From assembly GCA_023663505.1 (NCBI GenBank), contig JAMPHH010000012.1, positions 1-64,000 on the forward strand: 64,000 nucleotides of DNA. Direction: 5' to 3'. Below the pieces are notes generated by a model. It was not told the origin of the DNA, did no database searches, and saw only the letters and a program-made list of their open reading frames with translations. Within the stretch, counting starts at the first letter, position 1; each line of letters starts with the position of its first letter. The DNA comes from Muribaculum sp. (lineage in GTDB: Bacteria; Bacillota; Clostridia; Lachnospirales; Lachnospiraceae). This document shows positions 58,532 through 64,000 of the stretch, piece by piece. The position numbers were made by a program, and so were the translations under genes.

Positions 58532-59305
58532 ATGGAATTTATTGAGGTATCTGCTAAAAATTTGAGTGATGCAATCACGGAAGCCTGTCAGAAGCTGACC
58601 GTTACCAGTGACAGACTTTATTATGAAGTAATCGAGGAGGGCTCTAACGGGTTCTTGGGGATTGGTTCTAAGCCTGCGGTGATCAAGGCGGCTGTGAAGG
58701 AAGAAGTAGAGAAGGAAAAGGAGCTTGAGAGAGTAAAGCTTGAAAAGGAGAATACTGAGCAGGTTGAGCGGAAGGGTGTTGAAAAGGAAGCAAAGAGCTC
58801 CTCTGCACCCAAGTCGTCAAATGTATCTGCTGCTTCTGTTGCTTCTGACGGCAAGGTTGAGAAGCTTGCGGAGGATTTCTTGAACGATGTATTTAGGGCA
58901 ATGAATATGCAGGTTGCCGTGACGATTAAGTATAATGCCAAGGACAGGGCGATGGATATTGATTTGAGCGGCGACGAGATGGGTATTTTGATTGGCAAGA
59001 GGGGGCAGACTCTTGATTCCCTTCAGTATCTTGTCTCTTTGGTGGTTAACAAGGATTCTGAGGATTATGTCAGGGTAAAGGTTGATACCGAGAATTACAG
59101 GGAGAGAAGAAGGGAGACTCTTGAGAATCTGGCAAGGAATATCGCTTATAAGGTTAAGAGGACTAAGAGACCTGTATCCTTGGAGCCTATGAATCCTTAC
59201 GAGAGACGGATCATTCATTCTGCGCTGCAAAATGACAGATATGTCACAACATACAGCGAGGGGGACGAGCCGTTTAGGAGAGTGGTGGTTACGTTAAAGA
59301 GATAA
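58532..59305 (+). CDS. jag: RNA-binding protein Jag/KhpB (Jag_N, KH, R3H)
   Basis: A 257-residue protein. Jag_N at 1-55 (EFIEVSAKNLSDAITEACQKL, SNGFLGIGSKPAVI), a Glu/Lys-rich linker (55-105), KH domain (DIDLSGDEMGILIGKRGQTLDSLQYLVSLVVN) and C-terminal R3H (PMNPYERRIIHSALQNDRYVTTYSEGDEPFRRVVV). It binds RNA and influences cell-shape and sporulation genes. GGAGGTAGAGAG precedes the ATG; it follows yidC by 18 bp. Confidence 0.95.
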   Translation: MEFIEVSAKNLSDAITEACQKLTVTSDRLYYEVIEEGSNGFLGIGSKPAVIKAAVKEEVEKEKELERVKLEKENTEQVERKGVEKEAKSSSAPKSSNVSAASVASDGKVEKLAEDFLNDVFRAMNMQVAVTIKYNAKDRAMDIDLSGDEMGILIGKRGQTLDSLQYLVSLVVNKDSEDYVRVKVDTENYRERRRETLENLARNIAYKVKRTKRPVSLEPMNPYERRIIHSALQNDRYVTTYSEGDEPFRRVVVTLKR

Positions 59306-59417
59306 GTTTGTGTCGCCGTTGGCGGCATGTCTGGAAGCTTGAGATATCGGGGGTATAGAGACGAATATTATAATCAGGGAAAATATAAAGTGTGATTATG
59401 AAAATATAAAGCGGCAT

Positions 59418-59708
59418 ATGCCCCCTCAATATGTATCCTTAATTTCCTTGGCAGATAAATTTGATGGGGAATATGTGACCTTGATTATATTTCCGACAAA
59501 TAAATCTTCAATTACGAGCAGTAATGTGTTGAAGGCTCAAAGGAAGATAGGGAATACGGATATACCTGTGTTGTGTTTTGCCAATGGTTTTACTATGGAG
59601 GCGATTCAGGTACTTAAAGAGAATGGGTGGGTTGTGTTCTCTAAGGGATATGGGCTTTTGTGGACTGATGAAGGATATAATTCTATGAGAAATTCTATTT
59701 ATAGGTAG
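59418..59708 (+). CDS. Hypothetical protein between jag and mnmE
   Basis: A 96-residue soluble protein (SLISLADKFDGEYVTLIIFP, KIGNTDIPVLCFANGFTMEAIQVLKENGWVVFSKGYGLLWTDEGYNSMR). The start is uncertain: the ATG at 59418 has no ribosome binding site, and the open frame extends upstream by about 20 codons. The family was not recognised. It may be a local insertion in the otherwise conserved origin cluster. Confidence 0.5.
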   Translation: MPPQYVSLISLADKFDGEYVTLIIFPTNKSSITSSNVLKAQRKIGNTDIPVLCFANGFTMEAIQVLKENGWVVFSKGYGLLWTDEGYNSMRNSIYR

Positions 59709-59842
59709 TTGGGAGTATTTTATTAGAATCGGGTATGTGATATAATTCATATATCCGATTTTATTTTAATCCTTTTTCGGAATTGTGTACCCGCTAAAAA
59801 TGAATCTATAAAGAAAACTCGAAATTGGTGGAGGCAAACATT

Positions 59843-60028
59843 ATGTCAAAGAAAGATGAGAGATTTGAGATTTTGGAAAAGGAAGGAAATCAGTTGAAGG
59901 ACGCTGGTTTGATCCAAATCATTGTTGATAAGCAGACAGGTGTAAATTATCTATGGGTAAAATCAGGTTATGCGGGTGGTCTTTCTCCACTATTAGATGC
60001 TGAAGGAAAGCCAATCATTACAAAATAA
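59843..60028 (+). CDS. Small DUF6440-like protein
   Basis: A 61-residue protein (SKKDERFEILEKEGNQLKDAGLIQIIVDKQTGVNYLWVKSGYAGGLSPLLDAEGKPIITK) with the pattern I associate with DUF6440. GGTGGAGGC lies before the ATG at 59843. It precedes mnmE by 22 bp and is probably read with it. Function unknown. Confidence 0.75.
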   Translation: MSKKDERFEILEKEGNQLKDAGLIQIIVDKQTGVNYLWVKSGYAGGLSPLLDAEGKPIITK

Positions 60029-60050
60029 CAGTTGCGAATGGGGTTTAAAT

Positions 60051-61520
60051 ATGGAGATGGATACGATTGCGGCGATTGCCACGGGGCTTACGGATTCGGG
60101 TATCGGAATTATCAGAATCAGTGGGGAGCGGGCTGTCGAGGTTGGGAATAGAATATTTCGCACTCCCAAGGGGAAGCAGATTCTTATAAACGCCGAGAGT
60201 CACAGGATTTATTATGGCTATATTGTGGGGGATTCTGATGGTCAGGGTGTGTTGGACGAGGTGATGGTCTCCGTGATGAGGGCGCCGAGGAGCTTTACTG
60301 CCGAGGACACTGTTGAGATTAATTGTCACGGCGGTGTGCTTGTGATGCGTAAGATTCTTGAGCTTGTGTGCAGGAGCGGAGCAAGGTTGGCGGAGGCGGG
60401 AGAATTTACCAAGAGAGCCTTTTTGAATGGAAGGATTGATCTCTCAAAGGCGGAGGCTGTGATGGACGTGATTCATTCTCAGAATGAGCTTGCCCTGAAA
60501 TCCTCTGTGAGTCAGCTTCGTGGAAGTCTGTTCGACAGGATTTGCGAGCTGAGAAAGGGTTTGATTTATGAGATTGCCTTTATAGAATCCGCCTTAGATG
60601 ACCCCGAGCATATCAGCTTGGAGGGCTATCCTGAGAGCTTACATGAGAAAATAGAGGGCATGAATCAACAGATTTTTTCTTTGATTGCCACGTCGGAGAA
60701 TGGAAAATTGATAAAGGAGGGTATTTCCACGGTAATCATCGGGAAGCCAAATGTGGGAAAATCTTCTCTTTTGAATCGTATGCTTGGGGAGGAGCGCGCG
60801 ATTGTCACGGATATCGCCGGAACTACCAGAGATGTGTTGCAGGAATCCATTAATTTGCATGGTATTTCCCTGAATCTCATTGATACGGCGGGTATTCGTT
60901 ATACCGAAGATATTATAGAGAAAATTGGAGTGGAAAAGGCAAAAAAGTACGCTGAAGACGCAGATTTGATCCTTTGTGTGATAGATTCCTCCGTGGATTT
61001 GGAGGAGAGCGACAGGGAGATTCTTTCAGAGATTTTTGCCTTGATTCAGAATAAGAAAACAATCATTCTTTTGAATAAAACGGATTTGCAGCAGGCTGTG
61101 GACGAGAAAATGATAGAGGAGCTGCTCATTAAGGCGGCGAAGCGTCAAAAAGCTGTTTATAATAATATAACTGATTTTGATGCGGGTCAAATATACAAAA
61201 ACGTCATATTTGTGAGAACCTCCACCAAGGACGGCAGCGGTATGGACGAGCTTGAGGAGGCTGTGAAGAAGCTTTTTTTCAGCGGAATGATTCAGAGCAA
61301 CAGTGAATTGGTGATTACAAATATCAGGCATAAAAAGGCTTTGGAAAATGCATATGAAAGCTTGAATCTGGTATTGCGAAGCATTGAGGACAGTATGCCG
61401 GAGGATTTTTATTCGATTGATTTGATGAATGCTTACGCTTCCCTTGGCTTGATTATAGGGGAGGAGGTCAATGATGATTTGATGGACGAAATATTCAGTA
61501 AGTTCTGCATGGGAAAATGA
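60051..61520 (+). CDS. mnmE: tRNA modification GTPase MnmE (TrmE)
   Basis: A 489-residue MnmE. The N-terminal domain starts MDTIAAIATGLTDSGIGIIRISG; EINCHGGVLVMRKILELV follows. The G domain has P-loop GKPNVGKSSLLNRML, IVTDIAGTTRDVLQESINL, DTAGIR, NKTDL; the C-terminus has IGEEVNDDLMDEIFSKFCMGK with the catalytic Cys. With MnmG it makes the 5-carboxymethylaminomethyl group on U34 of certain tRNAs. The ATG at 60051 has GGGG close upstream; 60057 is an alternative. Confidence 0.96.
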   Translation: MEMDTIAAIATGLTDSGIGIIRISGERAVEVGNRIFRTPKGKQILINAESHRIYYGYIVGDSDGQGVLDEVMVSVMRAPRSFTAEDTVEINCHGGVLVMRKILELVCRSGARLAEAGEFTKRAFLNGRIDLSKAEAVMDVIHSQNELALKSSVSQLRGSLFDRICELRKGLIYEIAFIESALDDPEHISLEGYPESLHEKIEGMNQQIFSLIATSENGKLIKEGISTVIIGKPNVGKSSLLNRMLGEERAIVTDIAGTTRDVLQESINLHGISLNLIDTAGIRYTEDIIEKIGVEKAKKYAEDADLILCVIDSSVDLEESDREILSEIFALIQNKKTIILLNKTDLQQAVDEKMIEELLIKAAKRQKAVYNNITDFDAGQIYKNVIFVRTSTKDGSGMDELEEAVKKLFFSGMIQSNSELVITNIRHKKALENAYESLNLVLRSIEDSMPEDFYSIDLMNAYASLGLIIGEEVNDDLMDEIFSKFCMGK

Positions 61521-61657
61521 TGATAACCTCCTAAGTGTGCATGTGGGATATCTTATGAAATAGACGACCTCTTTCGTTCTATGGGATAAAAGCAAATTGG
61601 TTATCAATAATGCATGTAAATTTTGGACAAACATTGATATATAACAAGAGGATAATT

Positions 61658-63688
61658 ATGGGTCAGAAGGTGAATGGGATTCGGGAACAGGTTGATGTAT
61701 GTGTAGTGGGAGCAGGTCATGCGGGGTGTGAGGCAGCCTTGGCATGTGCAAGGCTTGGCTTGGAGACCGTGATTTTTACGGTGAGTGTGGACAGCATTGC
61801 CCTGATGCCCTGCAATCCCAATATTGGAGGGTCTTCCAAGGGTCATTTGGTGAGGGAGCTTGATGCTCTTGGCGGTGAGATGGGCAAAAATATTGACAAA
61901 ACCTTCATTCAGTCTAAGATGCTGAACGTCTCCAAGGGACCGGCGGTACATTCTCTGAGAGCGCAGGCGGATAAGGCGGATTATACACGCGCTATGCGGA
62001 AGGTCTTGGAGAATCAGGAGCATTTAACGGTAAAGCAGGCGGAGGTCTGTGAGATTTTGTGGGAAGCTGCAGACAATCATGTGAATCAAAATCTTATGAC
62101 TGATTTATCTGATACTTGTATTGCTGAAAAATCTGTGGCGTCTGAGTCCTTGCATCATGATTCTCAAAAGCGTGTGACTGGGGTGAAGACCTACACGGGA
62201 GCTGTCTATGAATGTAAGGCAGTAGTGCTTTGTACAGGTACTTATCTGAATGCCAGATGTCTGTGTGGTGAAGCGATTACATACACCGGACCTAACGGAC
62301 TGCAGGCGGCGACACATTTGTCAGATTCCTTGCGTGAGATGGGGATACAGCTGCGTCGCTTTAAAACAGGCACACCTGCCAGAATGGATAAGAGAAGCAT
62401 CGACTTTTCCAAAATGGAGGAGCAATTTGGGGACGAGAGGATTGTGCCTTTTTCCTTTTCCACTTATGCGGAGGAGATACAGAAGGAACAGGTTTCCTGT
62501 TGGCTGACCTATACGAACGAACAAACCCATGAGATTATCCGCGCTAATCTTGATCGTTCTCCTATTTATGCAGGGATTATCGAGGGAACGGGACCCAGAT
62601 ATTGTCCCTCGATAGAGGATAAGGTGGTAAAATTTGCCGATAAGGAGAGACATCAGGTTTTTATTGAGCCGGAGGGAATCCATACCAATGAGATGTATGT
62701 GGGTGGAATGTCCTCCTCCCTGCCTGAAGATGTGCAGCTTGCCATGTATCGCACGGTTCCGGGATTAGAACATTGTAAGATTGTGCGCAATGCTTATGCG
62801 ATTGAATACGACTGCATCAGTGCGAAGCAGCTTTATCCTACCTTGGAATTTAAAGCGGTGAAGGGACTTTTCAGCGGAGGACAGTTTAACGGGAGCAGCG
62901 GATATGAGGAGGCAGCTTGTCAGGGACTTGTGGCGGGTGTGAATGCCGCCATGGAGATTCTTGAGAGAGACCCTCTGATCTTGGACAGGGGGGAGAGTTA
63001 TATTGGGGTTCTGATTGATGATCTGGTGACAAAGGATAACAGAGAGCCATATCGAATGATGACCTCGCGGGCGGAGTATCGGCTTTTGCTCCGTCAGGAT
63101 AATGCGGATTTGCGCCTTCGGGAGAAAGGCTTTCAGGTCGGGTTGATTTCAAAGGAGCAATATGACGCGACGCTCAGAAAGAAAATGATGATTGAGAAAG
63201 AGATTGAGCGTTTGAAGAATACCACGGTGGGGGCTAACAAGGAGATTCAAAGCTTCCTAGAGCGGCATGGAAGTACTGCTTTAAAGACTGCCGTGAGTCT
63301 GTCGGAATTAATCTGCCGTCCGGAGCTGTCTTATCAGGAGATTGCCGAGATTGACAAGGAGAGGGAAGCCTTTGCGAAGGAGCTCTGTAACGCCTGCGGG
63401 CAGGATAGCGCTTTTCTTCCCGCAGATGTGATAGAGCAGGTGGAGATTGAGATTAAGTATGAGGGATATATTATCCGACAGAAGCGTCAGGTTGAGCAAT
63501 ACAAAAAGATGGAACAGAGAAAGCTTCCTAAGGATTTGGATTATGATGACGTGCCCTCCCTGCGCTTGGAGGCGAGACAGAAGCTAAAGGAATTCAGACC
63601 GATTTCCGTGAGTCAGGCGTCAAGGATATCAGGGGTATCTCCGGCAGATGTATCAGTGCTTTTGGTGTACTTGGAACGTTTTAAATAG
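61658..63688 (+). CDS. mnmG: tRNA uridine-5-carboxymethylaminomethyl synthase MnmG (GidA)
   Basis: A 676-residue MnmG, longer than the usual ~630. FAD-binding VCVVGAGHAGCEAALACARLG starts it; MPCNPNIGGSSKGHLVRE, GTYLNARCLCGE, FKTGTPARMD, GLFSGGQFNGSSGYEEAACQGL and the C-terminal PKDLDYDDVPSLRLEARQKL follow. An insertion of roughly 35 residues (NHVNQNLMTDLSDTC...HDSQKRVTG) follows the first domain. AGAGGATAATT precedes the ATG. It functions with MnmE on tRNA U34. Confidence 0.96.
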   Translation: MGQKVNGIREQVDVCVVGAGHAGCEAALACARLGLETVIFTVSVDSIALMPCNPNIGGSSKGHLVRELDALGGEMGKNIDKTFIQSKMLNVSKGPAVHSLRAQADKADYTRAMRKVLENQEHLTVKQAEVCEILWEAADNHVNQNLMTDLSDTCIAEKSVASESLHHDSQKRVTGVKTYTGAVYECKAVVLCTGTYLNARCLCGEAITYTGPNGLQAATHLSDSLREMGIQLRRFKTGTPARMDKRSIDFSKMEEQFGDERIVPFSFSTYAEEIQKEQVSCWLTYTNEQTHEIIRANLDRSPIYAGIIEGTGPRYCPSIEDKVVKFADKERHQVFIEPEGIHTNEMYVGGMSSSLPEDVQLAMYRTVPGLEHCKIVRNAYAIEYDCISAKQLYPTLEFKAVKGLFSGGQFNGSSGYEEAACQGLVAGVNAAMEILERDPLILDRGESYIGVLIDDLVTKDNREPYRMMTSRAEYRLLLRQDNADLRLREKGFQVGLISKEQYDATLRKKMMIEKEIERLKNTTVGANKEIQSFLERHGSTALKTAVSLSELICRPELSYQEIAEIDKEREAFAKELCNACGQDSAFLPADVIEQVEIEIKYEGYIIRQKRQVEQYKKMEQRKLPKDLDYDDVPSLRLEARQKLKEFRPISVSQASRISGVSPADVSVLLVYLERFK

Positions 63689-63729
63689 TGAAAAATCGAA
63701 TTTGCTTGCGGAAGGGTACGGTTATTATT

Positions 63730-64000
63730 ATGAATAATCACAATATAATACAATTTAAAGAAGATTTATCTGCTTTGGGCATTGTCCTCAGTGATTGCCG
63801 GATAGAGCAATTTATGACCTACTATGAGATGCTTATAGATTGGAATCAGAGGATTAATTTGACTGCGATCACGGAGTATGACGAGGTCTTGAAAAAGCAT
63901 TTCATAGATAGCATGTCTCTGATTAATGCGTATGATGTGACGAAGACCTCAAGCGTGATCGATGTGGGAACGGGTGCAGGTTTTCCGGGACTGGCTTTAA
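63730..64000 (+). CDS. rsmG: 16S rRNA (guanine(527)-N7)-methyltransferase RsmG (partial)
   Basis: The first 90 residues of RsmG, running off the right edge: MNNHNIIQFKEDLSALGI, YYEMLIDWNQRINLTAITEYDEVLKKHFIDSMSL and the SAM-binding VIDVGTGAGFPGLAL. It follows mnmG by 41 bp as in many Firmicutes. Confidence 0.93.
   Translation, partial: MNNHNIIQFKEDLSALGIVLSDCRIEQFMTYYEMLIDWNQRINLTAITEYDEVLKKHFIDSMSLINAYDVTKTSSVIDVGTGAGFPGLAL

Overview
The window is a chromosomal replication-origin region from a low-to-mid GC Firmicute, most likely a member of the Clostridia in the Lachnospiraceae. The evidence is the gene order around the origin (gyrA-gyrB-recF-S4 protein-dnaN-dnaA / oriC / rpmH-rnpA-yidD-yidC-jag-mnmE-mnmG-rsmG), the strong AGGAGG-type ribosome binding sites, TTATCCACA-type DnaA boxes, and accessory families common in that group. 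oriC lies at about 55.86-56.37 kb. The core genes to its left are on the minus strand and those to its right on the plus strand, so they are co-directional with replication.

Layout, left to right. 0-2.4 kb: end of an unidentified gene, a promoter- and terminator-bounded tRNA-like small RNA (possibly a bacterial Y RNA), and an AbiE-type toxin/antitoxin pair. 2.4-9.6 kb: a sirtuin/acetyltransferase pair, a YdcF-type protein, a secreted cysteine-rich protein built from near-identical 82-residue repeats, an ABC-F ATPase and a HAD phosphatase. 9.7-13.4 kb: a small islet of immunity-like genes (a SUKH protein and three unassigned proteins), a PBECR4 nuclease-like protein, and a convincing unannotated small RNA. 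13.4-25.7 kb: mostly metabolism and signalling (GPH transporter, VanZ, TrmL, aminotransferase with Lrp regulator, AIR-synthase-like protein, VanW protein, exonuclease, B12-radical SAM protein, response regulator, Hpt protein). 25.7-34.9 kb: an AT-rich accessory island with zinc-ribbon proteins, a lipoprotein, several small XRE regulators, an inverted decayed duplicate of one regulator, a truncated integrase, a Schlafen/AlbA-type protein carrying an 11-bp repeat tract that could act as a frame switch, and an AAA-ATPase/DUF1703 protein. 35-46 kb: cell-envelope and sensory genes (CapA, a hybrid histidine kinase operon with LCP and LRR proteins, a TRAP-type binding lipoprotein paired with a chemoreceptor), a nuclease-like protein and a frameshifted NUDIX gene. 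46-64 kb: the origin core; rsmG runs off the right edge.

A family of about 300-bp palindromic elements (at least three full copies and one half copy) and smaller GC-rich palindromes are scattered through 1-35 kb. Two genes look frameshifted by one base, one start region is an array of in-frame ribosome-binding-site/ATG repeats, and GyrB carries a roughly 105-residue acidic insertion. No CRISPR array, rRNA or canonical tRNA was seen. All family assignments come from reading motifs by eye; no database search was run.
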